From the NCBI GenBank assembly GCA_947568835.1, contig OX387611.1, positions 124,001 to 188,000 on the forward strand: a stretch of DNA of 64,000 bases, read 5' to 3'. The notes beneath the pieces are model-generated. The model did no database searches. It was not told the origin of the DNA and saw only the letters and a program-made list of their open reading frames with translations. The position numbers and the translations under genes were made by a program. This document shows positions 36,969 to 48,104 of the stretch, one piece after another; position 1 is the first letter of the stretch; the number at the start of each line of letters is the position of its first letter. The stretch is from Protonemura montana (Eukaryota; Arthropoda; Insecta; Plecoptera; Nemouridae).

Positions 36969-39900
36969 GTAAGTGTTTTAATTAATAATCTTCGACAAAT
37001 TGTGAAACCATGTACTGCGCCTCTAGCAACATATACTGCGCCGCTGTTTTCTCGTCCCCGGCATTCAACTAAGTTTTCTGCGCCCCGACAAAATTCACTT
37101 TTAAGCTCCGCCCCTTGCTCAGCTCATATACTGCGCCTCTAGGGTTCCCAGACTACCCCTTGCCCGTGGCAACCCAACATACACCAATGTTGTGGGTGGA
37201 GGATCTAAGTGCTCACAGGGATCGGTAGACGTAAGATGGTTAATGATTGATTAGGGGGTTTAACGACCCATTGTTTTTGCCGGGCCATGTGACACTGGTC
37301 AAATGGCATCAGTACATGAGTGTATTAGTATATTTGACATGAAATCTCGTACTCTTTCCCTGTTATCTTTAAAGATAATATTAGGTTATTTATATGCAAG
37401 ATTTTAGAATGTTATCAGTGGCGTAACTACCGGCGAGACAGTCACGGCGACCGCTTTCGGGCCGACGAGCTCGTACCGCGTCACATGACAAATTTATTTC
37501 TTGTGTTTGCCAAAATAATCTTCAAGTAAATAATTGCATTTCAAGCAAGTAAAAGTACCACCTCATTGGGGCTGTGGGACTAGGCTACTCCTGGTAATTG
37601 TAACATAGTTACAACGTTTTTACTGCCGCTGAGTGCGTAGGCTACACATTGGTACACAGGTTACACATCTTGGCGCGATTTATCAAAATATTTCGCTCAT
37701 TTTACAATTTTTGAGTGGATTTAGTGACGTCTGCAAAATAACCTCGTCAGCTTTGCTCCCTGACCGGGGCACGGTATGGCCCGTTGCGCTCGTGGGAGTA
37801 AGTCACGCATGGTTTGATACGCACTTGAATCCAAAGATATAAACCTTCAAAGTCGCCGGGCAAGCACGCACGAGTCACGTTCAGGGAAATTACAATTTGG
37901 GTGTTGATGTCAGATTTGTCAACATGTGTGGAGTCAGGCTTGAGAGTGATCGACTTCTAGATGACTCTGAGTGGATAGTGAAATGTTATTACAACTACAT
38001 TGATATTTGCTGTGAATTGCGTTGCTTATTGCGCGAATGAGTGGCTTCAAAATCCCGTCATTTCCTGTCATTTCAATCAATCTCAATCATTCAATCTGTT
38101 CAGATCATTTCAATCTGTCATTTTCCTGGTCACATAGTGACTTTTTGTAATAAAAACATTCAGAATACCAAGTATGTGTCATACATGCACTGTTTTGTCG
38201 GTTTTTCGGCGCTCGGCACAAAGGCTAGCGGCTCAGAGAGATGTAGAAATTTTTCTTGTTTAAACTTTAAACGCACTACTTTGCTTGCAGATGGCCGAGA
38301 ACATTTTGAACGCCGTTAATCTTACATCGGGGGAAATTCGAAAGGCCGGTAACGACTCCATGTTCTCCTGCGTCATGTGCCAACTCGACTCTGTTGAGTT
38401 TCCACCTTTCCTGGGTTATATTTTCTGTAAGCAAACTCATGTGTTTAACGACGCACTGTTGATTCAAAGGGTCCTGTTGCACAGGTCCATTCGTAGGTAA
38501 ATAATTAGGCCTGCTCCTGTGACAGAGCACCAAGGGGACCACCAGTTTAACGACCCTTCTGAAGGACGGTACAACGCAAACAACAGGATTCCTCCACAAA
38601 TCCATGCTGTCAAACGGTTGATAAGCAAGGCGAGTGAAGTTGCTGTACTAACTTTCATCCCTCCAACCTTTCTCCCTTACAGAACTGGTCATGTATATGA
38701 TGGTCACCCATTCAATACCTGACTCAGCGCATGGTTGGTTAACTTTCATCCCTCCAACCTCTCTTCCGAACAGAACTGGTCATGTATATGAGGGTCACCC
38801 ATCCAATACCTGACCCAGCGCAGTGTTGCTTAACTTTCATCCCTCCAACCTCTCTCCCGAACATTATACATGCATTACAGTAATAAGAACAGTATATGTT
38901 TTTTCTAGAATTATGCAAGCATTTGTGGCTGAAATATCTGAAGTGATCCACAATATACCACTGACTTATAATATGCCATGTACCAACCATATACCAGGTT
39001 ATATTTGCTATGACTGAATATCTCCAAATTCTTCAATACAAGCACCACATAAAAACTGTACACGAATGTAGCTTAAATCAACAAAAAAATACTGTAATTT
39101 TTTGATTTTTTTTTTCCCATCAGGTGGCAGAAAAGTTTGTTAACCCACTATAGACCGTGACCCAATATGTATTACCTTCCCCTATGATGGTCACCCATCC
39201 AATACCTGACCCAGCACAGTGTTGCTTAACTTTCATCCCTCCAACCTCTCTCCCGAACAGAACTGGTCATGTGTATGATGGTCACCCATCCAATACCTGA
39301 CCCAGCGCAGTGTTGCTTAACTTTCATCCCTCCGACCTCTCTCCCGAACAGAACTGGTCATGTGTATGATGGTCACCCATCCAATACCTGACCCAGCGCA
39401 GTGTTAATTAACTTTCATCCCTCCAACCTCTCTCCCAAACAGAACTGGTCATGTGTATGATGGTCACCCATCCAATACCTGACCCAGCGCAGTGTTGCTT
39501 AACTTTCATCCCTCCAATCTCTCTCCCGAACAGAACTGGTCATGTGTATGGTAGTCACCCATCCAATACCTGACCCAGCACAGTGTTGCTTAACTTACAT
39601 CCCTCCAACCTCTCTCCCGAACAGAACTGGTCATGTGTATGATGGTCACCCATCCAATACCTGACTCAGCGCAGTGTTGCTTAACTTTCATCCCTCCAAC
39701 CTCTCTCCCGAACAGAACTGGTCATGTGTATGATGGTCACCCATCCAATACCTGACCCAGCGTAGTGTTGCTTAACTTTCATCCCTCCAACCTCTCTCCC
39801 GAACAGAACTGGTCATGTGTATGATGGTCACCCATCCAATACCTGACCCAGCGCAGTGTTGCTTAACTTTCATCCCTCCGACCTCTCTCCCGAACAGAAC

Positions 39901-42900
39901 TGGTCATGTGTATGATGGTCACCCATCCAATACCTGACCCAGCGCAGTGTTCATTAACTTTCATCCCTCCAACCTCTCTCCCAAACAGAACTGGTCATGT
40001 GTATGATGGTCACCCATCCAATACCTGACCCAGCGCAGTGTTGCTTAACTTTCATCCCTCCAATCTCTCTCCCGAACAGAACTGGTCATGTGTATGGTAG
40101 TCACCCATCCAATACCTGACCCAGCACAGTGTTGCTTAACTTACATCCCTCCAACCTCTCTCCCGAACAGAACTGGTCATGTGTATGATGGTCACCCATC
40201 CAATACCTGACTCAGCGCAGTGTTGCTTAACTTTCATCCCTCCAACCTCTCTCCCGAACAGAACTGGTCATGTGTATGATGGTCACCCATCCAATACCTG
40301 ACCCAGCGCAGTGTTGCTTAACTTTCATCCCTCCAACCTCTCTCCCGAACAGAACTGGTCATGTGTATGATGGTCACCCATCCAATACCTGACCCAGCGT
40401 AGTGTTGCTTAACTTTCATCCCTCCAACCTCTCTCCCGAACAGAACTGGTCATGTGTATGATGGTCACCCATCCAATACCTGACCCAGCGTAGTGTTGCT
40501 TAACTTTCATCCCTCCAACCTCTCTCCCAAACAGAACTGGTCATGTGTATGACTATATAATACCCGACAAATTTTTTTTTTATTATTTGCCAGTTGACGA
40601 CGAGACAACTAACAATAAATTCCGAATTCAATTGACTCGAACTGACGGCAACATGCGAGACAAAGTTACCGAAGAGGCTAAAAGCAAGCTCAAGACGGAT
40701 CTGTGTGAACTTCTCAAGATCCCTTTCTGCGAAAAATATGTGAAGTACTTCAACGAAACCCTGGACGAAGACAAAAACGTCATCATCGAGTTTCAAATTA
40801 ACAATCCCATCTCTAATTTGATACCAATCGGTCGTGACATAAAAACCAGCGTCTTCAACGACACTTACCTGATGTGGGTCGAGGACGTTCACTTCTGTCC
40901 CGAAGAAGAGACAATCGATGTCGATGGAGCCGTGTCTTTGTGGCCGCGGCAAGATTCGATGGGTAAATTGCTTTACAATTTGTTCTGGTGGCGATTAATC
41001 ATGGCAATTATGTACACACTTAAGAACTTCATTGTTTACTGGGGTTTAACGACGCACTGTTTTGACCACAGGTCAGGTTGCATTGGTCAGGTGGCACTAA
41101 CCTGATGGCTCTGGTCTGGTGGCTCTGGTCTGGTGGCAATCCAATACAATATTATGCCTCACCTTTCATTCCTCCAATTTATCTCCTGAACAGAACTGGT
41201 CATGTGTATGATGGTCACCCATCCAATACCTGACCCAGCGCAGTGTTGCTTAACTTTCATCCCTCCAACCTCTCTTCCGAACAGAACTGGTCATGTGATG
41301 ATGGCCACCCATCCAATACCTGACCCAGCGCAGTGTTGCTTAACTTTCGTTCCTTTAACCTCTCTCCCGAACAGAACTGGTCATGTGTATGATGATCACC
41401 CATCCAATACCTGACCCAGCGCAGTGTTGCTTAACTTTCATCCCTCCAACCTCTCTTCCGAACAGAACTGGTCATGTGTATGATGGCCACCCATCCAATA
41501 CCTGACCCAGCGCAGTGTTGCTTAACTTTCGTTCCTTTAACCTCTCTCCCGAACAGAACTGGTCATGTGTATGATGATCACCCATCCAATACCTGACCCA
41601 GCGCAGTATTGCTTAACTTGTATCCCTCCAACCTCTCTCCCGAACAGAACTAGTCATATATCCGAAATGATCTCATGACAACTGGTATTTTATATGTGCC
41701 AAACCGAACTGTTTTGTTAACAATTAGCAGAAGGCCAGTGAACAAAAGTGATTTTTTTTTTGTTTCAGCTAAGACAAGCAATTATTTTCAATTCTTCACA
41801 AACTCGTCAACGGGCGCCATCAGCCGTCGTGACTGCCGCTTTAACGAAGTGATCTTCCACGCTGAATGGCTTCCAAGGATCTCCCGGTGGGAGCTCATCT
41901 GGTATGAAAACTGTACTCTCGATGAGCAGTTCTTCATGGAGGAGTATTACATGCAGTTCCTGAACTCGTCTGACATCAAACGGCGCCATGAGGAAGTGTT
42001 AGATGTCTTCACTACAACTTCCGTAGACAAAAACACTTTCCAGGAGGTCGCACGCGTTGTCGAACGAGAGGTGAAGATACACAACGGGTTGTCCGAACGT
42101 ATTATCCGTGACCTCGTCATCATCACGGCAAATCTAATCCTAGAATCTGACTTTATTGTATCATCAGAGCCACGCGTCTCCCTGGTAGTAGCCGACTTAA
42201 AAGGCAGTGAGTCGGTTGAGGGGTTCACGTTAGACTTCGATTCCAGCGCAGAGGGTGAGCGTGACAACATCACGGTGAATAGGAAGCCGACGGTGCAAGG
42301 ATTAGCCCCGTTTGCGTTGGACGTTTCGGCGAGGCTTTTGGAGGCTCACACTCGGGTAGTCTTTGTCGTCGTCTGGAAAAGCACTTTTTGGGAGCCGTTT
42401 TATAAAACGAAGTCGCCCGATGTCCAATATCTTGAAGTGACCGTGATGTTTCCTCGCAAGGGCGAGGTGTCTGCGTGGTCGTTTGCATCTTACGGGAATC
42501 ACCATGTGGACATCACGTACAATCAATCGGTGATGCTTGATGACCCGAATGATATCGGAATATTTCACTTTCTATTTTGTCTTGCGTGGAACAAAGACCT
42601 CCGTGATTGGTCGCGTGACGGCTGCAAGATTTTGTACAGTGATAGAGGTAATTTCAGCGCCTGTCGTTGCAGCGGCAAGTACTTTGCAATGCAGGACGGC
42701 GTTCCGATCGCAAGGTTTGCTTTGAAGAAAGGCAGTGCACTTGTTAAACATGCAATTTTCAACAACCCATGGACAGACTTCTTGAAGGACAAACCTGGTC
42801 TGATGACAGCTACAGCCATCGAGTGTCTTCTGTCAGTACTTGGTTTGGGTTCCATCTTTGGCACGGCCATCTTCTTTAAGCAATGGCGGGAAAACACGGG

Positions 42901-43636
42901 GCACAAGATCCTCTTGCACATGGTACTGGCACTGACTTGCAGCCTAGTTCTCGGATTCACCGTCAGCTTTGTGCGCATGACGACAGAGAGCGTTGGTTGT
43001 CTAGTCTACGGCGTGCTACGTCACTACTCGTTCCTCGCCATGTTCCTCTGGATGCTGGTGTTATCCTACCTACAGCTGAAGAGGCTGACCACCGTGGCTG
43101 GTGCCAAGTCGACCTCTCACTTTCTCCTGAAGGTGGCACTGTTTGCCTGGGGCGTACCGTTACTGCCTATCATCATCCTGCTGAGTTTGAACCCCGGCTT
43201 CTACCAGACCGACCGGTTCGACCGAGGATACTGCTATCCCGAGGGAATCGTCTTTCAGGTGACGGTCCAGGGACCGGCAGGATTCATCCTGTTTGTCAAC
43301 GCATGCATCTTCGTCAAGATTTTGATGCACATCTTCAAGAAGGGCGGCGAGGAGGGAATTACGCGACACAGCAAGAACCAGAAGGCCGAGCAGTTGAACA
43401 AGCTCAAGACGAGCTTCTTCATCTTTTTTCTGTTTGGGTTCAGCTGGGTCTTTCACATCTTCTCCGAGGAGCGCGTCATCGTCAGCGACTTCCTCTTCGA
43501 GTATTTGTTTCTCATGACGGCCACCACGCACATCTTCGCTTTGTCACTCTTCTTCGTGGTATTACAGGAGTCTACGAGGAAGAATTGGTTGGAGTTGATC
43601 AGCACGGCGGCAAGCAAACTTACGCGAAGGTCTTGA
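36690..43636 (+). CDS. Adhesion-type (class B2) G protein-coupled receptor, four exons
   Basis: Predicted exons are 36690-36968, 38291-38426, 40594-40962 and 41769-43636. All have GT-AG borders with phases 0, 1, 1 matching, giving 883 residues. A signal peptide (~1-20) precedes a ~510-residue extracellular region with paired cysteines but no domain I recognise. A GAIN/GPS-like segment at 530-567 keeps Cys532, Trp535, Trp542, Gly-Cys547 and Cys560-x-Cys562. The cleavage triad normally following (His-Leu-Thr/Ser) is replaced by Gly-Lys-Tyr, so self-cleavage is unlikely. Seven hydrophobic segments span ~605-862, with the class B-like HYSFLAMFLWMLVLSY third helix and GFSWVFHIF sixth helix. The cytoplasmic tail is short. 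It is predicted at the plasma membrane, signalling through G proteins; the ligand is unknown. Introns 2 and 3 are packed with 5S-derived satellite. Confidence 0.88.
36969..38290 (+). other. GPCR intron 1
   Basis: It holds no recognisable exon. Curious repeated ACTGCGCC words lie at 37,015-37,135, and GTTTAACGACCCATTG at 37,259 is related to similar motifs at 38,443, 41,043 and 51,574. Confidence 0.6.
38291..38426 (+). CDS. GPCR exon 2
   Basis: Acceptor TTTGCTTGCAG, donor GTAAGC. It includes SCVMCQLDSVEF. Confidence 0.75.
38640..38872 (-). repeat. 5S-derived 91-bp repeat, ~2.5 copies in GPCR intron 2
   Basis: Same family as 22,265. The left flank GATAAGCAAGGCGAGTGAAG is shared with 58,503 and partly with 22,258, marking one boundary of the parent element. 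Confidence 0.88.
38873..39184 (+). other. Unique segment in GPCR intron 2
   Basis: AT-rich, no exon detected; it separates two 5S-derived arrays. Confidence 0.5.
39185..40552 (-). repeat. 5S-derived 91-bp satellite, ~15 copies, GPCR intron 2
   Basis: Each unit read on the minus strand keeps the A-box-like GTTAAGCAACACTG, GGGTCAGG and C-box-like TTGGATGGGTGACC. Diagnostic variants (TAACTTACATCC, ATGGTAGTC, CCAATCTC, CAGCACAG) recur 546 bp apart, revealing a six-unit higher-order period. Confidence 0.93.
40594..40962 (+). CDS. GPCR exon 3
   Basis: The acceptor follows a T-rich tract (TTATTATTTGCCAG) that begins about 40 bases after the satellite. The donor is GTAAAT. It encodes a charged extracellular segment with NET and NDT glycosylation sequons. 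Confidence 0.85.
40963..41189 (+). other. GPCR intron 3, left part
   Basis: Contains GGTTTAACGACGCACTGTTT at 41,042 and a small GGTCTGGTGGCTCT duplication; no exon. Confidence 0.5.
41190..41657 (-). repeat. 5S-derived 91-bp satellite, ~5 copies, GPCR intron 3
   Basis: Same unit as the intron 2 array, again oriented opposite to the gene. A two-unit (182-bp) alternation is visible (GATGGCCACC/GATGATCACC). The array ends about 110 bases before the exon 4 acceptor. Confidence 0.92.
41769..43636 (+). CDS. GPCR exon 4 (GAIN/GPS, seven helices, tail)
   Basis: The acceptor is TTTTTTTTGTTTCAG. One large exon contains the whole membrane domain and TGA stop. A variant poly(A) signal ATTAAA lies at 43,873. 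Confidence 0.93.
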
Positions 43637-44747
43637 TGGAAAGATGGAAAGAAATTATGAAGTTGATGACCAGTTGATGACGCGGTGTGCATTTTCCCTT
43701 TCCACACATTTCCTACCTTGGAACAAGGAGAGTGTATCACGTGGGTGTCTAGCTATGGAGTTTTGATTGGGAACCAAACGATACTGAATGTCTAAGCCGA
43801 TTTGCGAGAAAAATGTTCCGAGAATCGCTAATACCAGAGCCATTTGACTCAAAAATCCATCTGGTGCTAATAATTAAATTTCGAAATTTTTTAAAGCACC
43901 ATTACATTCGGCTGCGAGACCTGATTTCAAATCAGTTTAAGTTTTTGTTCTAATGTTGAAACTACCCTATCTAGTATCACTTTACCGTGATCAACCAGCA
44001 AGGTTACTGGAACATCTGCTCCGTCTCGCCAAATCGTCTTAATCGCCTGGCGATATAATTATAAAACCCAGCAATGCGGGAATTCCAAGAAAATCAACAT
44101 TGAGATATGCGGGTCAAGTCAAAGTAGCCATCACTTGATAGATTTCCGAAATTTGAAACAATCCACATTACTTTCTGAAATTTTCCATACGGAAATCTTT
44201 TTCGAACGACATCCTAGCTCCAGATTTAGCGATTTGACATAACTTCTCACCCAACAATTTCAATGTGACTTGGTCATGTTTGTGAATTTTATGCAATGAG
44301 AGGCTCACAGCTACTTCCAAGCGTGTTTATATAAGCCGAGTCTATCGGGCTGCAATTTACAATTTAGTTCAGTAGCAAGCATTTTACTTGCCGAAATTAG
44401 CAGCTGACTAGATTTGACAAATCGCGTGTACGATGTTTAGCTAAGAAAACTCGTTCATGACATTGCAATGAATTTACACTAAAAATAGTGCAGTACGCTC
44501 AAGTTCACTTATGGCATGTCAGCGTGGGGAAGTTCATCCGAATCCCACAAATTGTTCCTAAAACAAAACAAGGCAATACGGATTATGGGTAAAATAGGGA
44601 AGAAGGGAACATTTAAAGATCTTAATATCCTGACCTTACCAAGTGCTTTTATTTTGGAAGTAATTTGATTTGTTTATGACAATCCTGCATTATTCCCAAA
44701 AAATGAACAAGTACATGAAATTAACACACGGAGAAAAGCACATATTA
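43637..44747. other. 3' flank of the GPCR gene; no other gene seen
   Basis: AT-rich, probably including the 3' UTR up to about 43,900. Nothing else recognised. Confidence 0.5.
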
Positions 44748-44755
44748 GTATTACA

Positions 44756-44806
44756 CAGTGGCGTGTGGTGGGCGCGTGCCCAGCATGCCCTGACCACACG
44801 CCCCTG
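44756..44806. mobile_element. 51-bp hAT-like mini-insertion with 8-bp target duplication
   Basis: CAGTGGCGTGTGGTGGGC and its imperfect inverted copy GCCCTGACCACACGCCCCTG are separated by about 13 bases. The same eight bases GTATTACA lie at 44,748-44,755 and 44,807-44,814. CAGTG/CAGGG ends and 8-bp duplications are hAT hallmarks. Confidence 0.75.
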
Positions 44807-44814
44807 GTATTACA

Positions 44815-45675
44815 TATTCAAAACAGTAAATCTGAAAACGATGACAGTGCTTCAACAAGAAAAGGGTAATCAGAACTTAAAAAACAGAAAACAGATAATC
44901 GTTAGTGACATATGTTTTCTTTGGCCAATGTTGGTTGGTAGGTAAGTTGGAAGGTAGGCAGGTAGGAGACAGCAGTGGCATAGCTTAGGTACTGGTGAAG
45001 AGGCAAAAGGCTTATTCAAATGTCCAGGTTCGGTCTCGGGTTTAAGGAACAAGGGTTTTGGCCTAGGGCCATATTTGATTATGCCCTCGGGGCATAGGAT
45101 TCTGACGAAGAGGCAAAAGGTTAAATCATGTCTTCTTAAGGGCATAAAACTTAATTTTTTTTATCATTTTATAAGTATTCTAGGTTGTGGTCTCTTTAGA
45201 GGCTTTGGAAAGAGGAACTGGACAAAACTCGAGAAACTTTTAAAAATATTTTTTTTAGACAATAACCAGAATAAAAAGTCTTGCCCCTCAACATCAACAG
45301 CGGCCGTCAGGCAGCGGGCACTGCTATATGTTATAAAGCAGTTTTAACCATTATGCCCACTCACTCAAAAAAATTATTATTATTATTATTATTTTTATAA
45401 AAAAAAATTATAAATCATAAAAAATTAAAATTCTATTATAATAAAAATGATAAATAAATTATAATCAGTAGGTACAATGTCTTGCATCCAGGACGCGCTG
45501 CGTGCATCGTGTGCAAACTACAGTAGACTGACCTTGTGTTGTTTTGATAAAAACACATGCAAGCAGAGATAGTTTTAAATATGACGTTCAGAATTTTACG
45601 ATCACACAGTGTTTTTATAGTACTGACAAATTTTTACATTTAAAGTAAAGTGAATGTAATGTGAGGAATATTTAA
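44815..45675. other. Decayed repetitive DNA; no gene
   Basis: It contains a CAGTGGCATAGC start at 44,974, a duplicated GAAGAGGCAAAAGG (44,997 and 45,107) and the GC-rich motif shared with 15,209 at 45,299. An ATT trinucleotide run lies near 45,373. Confidence 0.45.
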
Positions 45676-47690
45676 ACCCAACTGCACTTGGATTAATTTG
45701 AGTTTGCTACTTTCTTGGCTGCTTGTACCAACCTAGAAAACATGACACCAGGATGCTACTGTTACACTAGGATTAATTTGAGTTTGCTACTTTCTGGGCT
45801 GCTTGTACCAACCTAGAAAACATGACACCAAGATGCTACTGTTACACTAGGATTAATTTGAGTTTGCTACTTTCTGGGCTGCTTGTACCAACCTAGAAAA
45901 CATGACACCATGATGCTACTGTTACACTAGGATTAATTTGAGTTTGCTACTTTCTGGGGTGCTTGTACCAACCTAGAAAACATGACACCATGATGCTACT
46001 GTTATACTAGGATTAATTTGAGTTTGCTACTTTCTGGGGTGCTTGTACCAACCTAGAAAACATGACACCATGATGCTACTGTTACACTAGGATTAATTTG
46101 AGTTTGCTACTTTCTGGGGTGCTTGTACCAACCTAGAAAACATGACACCATGAAGCTACTGTTACACTTGGATTAATATGAGTTTGCTACTTTCTGGGGT
46201 GCTTGTACCAACCTAGAAAACATGACACCATGAAGCTACTGTTACACTAGGATTAATTTGAGTGTGCTACTTTCTGGGGTGCTTGTACCAACCTAGAAAA
46301 CATGACACCATGATGCTACTGTTATTATAGGATTAATTTGAGTTTGCTACTTTCTGGGATGCTTGTACCAACCTAGAAAACATGACACCATGATGCTACT
46401 GTTACACTAGGATTAATTTGAGTTTGCCACTTTCTGGGGTGCTTGTACCAACCTAGAAAACATGACACCATGATGCTACTGTTACACTAGGATTAATTTG
46501 AATTTGCTACTTTCTGGGGTGCTTGTACCAACCTAGAAAACATGACACCATGATGCTACTGTTACACTAGTATTAATTTGAGTTTGCTACTTTCTGGGGT
46601 GCTTGTACCAACCTAGAAAACATGACACCATGATGCTACTGTTACACTAGGATTAATTTGAGTTTGGTACTTTCTGGGCTGCTTGTACTAACCTAGAAAA
46701 CATGACACCATGATGCTACTGTTACACTAGGATTAATTTGAGTTTGCTACTTTCTGGGGTGCTTGTACCAACCTAGAAAACATGACACCATGATGCTACT
46801 GTTACACTAGGATTAATTTGAGTTTGCCACTTTCTGGGCTGCTTGTACCAACCTAGAAAACATGACACCATGATGCTACTGTTACACTAGGATTAATTTG
46901 AGTTTGCTACTTTCTGTGCTGCTTGTACCAACCTAGAAAACATGACACCATGAAGCTACTGTTACAATAGGATTAATTTGAGTTTGCCACTTTCTGGGCT
47001 GCTTGTACCAACCTAGAAAACATGAGACCATGATGCTACTGTTATTATAGGATTAATTTGAGTTTGGTACTTTCTGGGGTGCTTGTACCAACCTAGAAAA
47101 CATGACACCATGATGCTACTGTTACACTAGGATTAATTTGAGTTTGCCACTTTCTGGGCTGCTTGTACCAACCTAGAAAACATGACACCATGATGCTACT
47201 GTTACACTAGGATTAATTTGAGTTTGCCACTTTCTGGGCTGCTTGTACCAACCTAGAAAACATGACACCATGATGCTACTGTTACACTAGGATTAATTTG
47301 AGTTTGCTTCTTTCTGTGCTGCTTGTACCAACCTAGAAAACATGACACCATGAAGCTACTGTTACACTAGGATTAATTTGAGTTTGCCACTTTCTGGGCT
47401 GCTTGTACCAACCTAGAAAACATGACACTATGATGCTACTGTTACACTAGGATTAATTTGAGTTTGCTACTTTCTGGGCTGCTTGTACCAACCTAGAAAA
47501 CATGACACCATGATGCTACTGTTACACTTGGATTAATTTGAGTTTGCTACTTTCTGGGGTGCTTGTACCAACCTAGAAAACATGACACCATCATGCTACT
47601 GTTACACTAGGATTAATTTGAGTTTGCTACTTTCTGGGGTGCTTGTACCAACCTAGAAAACATGATATCATGAAGCTAATGTTAAATATC
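45676..47690. repeat. 80-bp satellite, ~25 copies
   Basis: The unit contains GATTAATTTGAGTTTGCTAC, TTTCTGGGGTGCTTGTACCA and ACCTAGAAAACATGACACCA. Variants are scattered and some are shared between non-adjacent units (GTTATTATAGG at 46,321 and 47,041). Confidence 0.95.
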
Positions 47691-48104
47691 CGATTTAAAA
47701 TCAGCTAAAATAATGTTTTTCTTTGGTTGAAACATTTTGTAACTTCAGGAAAACAAAATATTTAATGAAAAACAATAAATTTTAATCAACTTAAGTTCAA
47801 ATTAATATTTTTTGAATTACTTTGACCTTTTATCAGGTTTGGCAGGAAACCAAGCTTGCAAACCACTTTTTGTCAGCCATTGCTAGAATCCGCTAGTATA
47901 CGGCAGGTATTTAGCAAAAACCATTAGGACTTTTAGTTTTGTATTTAAGTTCTTATTTTTCAAGAGAATTAATTTCACACGCATTGTTTGATCATAATTT
48001 TCTGGTTAATTTTCAAACTCCCCGGTGAAGACTGGCTTTATTTTGTATTCTAAAGTTGGCAATGTGTAATCAGAGTCCACCAGGCTGTGGCAAGGTAAGG
48101 TTAA

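Noticed and set aside
37416..37990. hAT-like insertion starting CAGTGGCGTAAC with AATGTTAT on both sides
   Set aside because: The right end lacks any inverted match to the left end; the 8-bp match can be chance in AT-rich DNA.
38519..38722. Possible extra GPCR exon in intron 2
   Set aside because: Phases of exons 2 and 3 already match without it and it runs into 5S-derived repeat.
42883..43677. 264-codon ORF in a second frame of the GPCR exon
   Set aside because: It is a shadow of the GPCR frame, Arg/His-rich with no domain.
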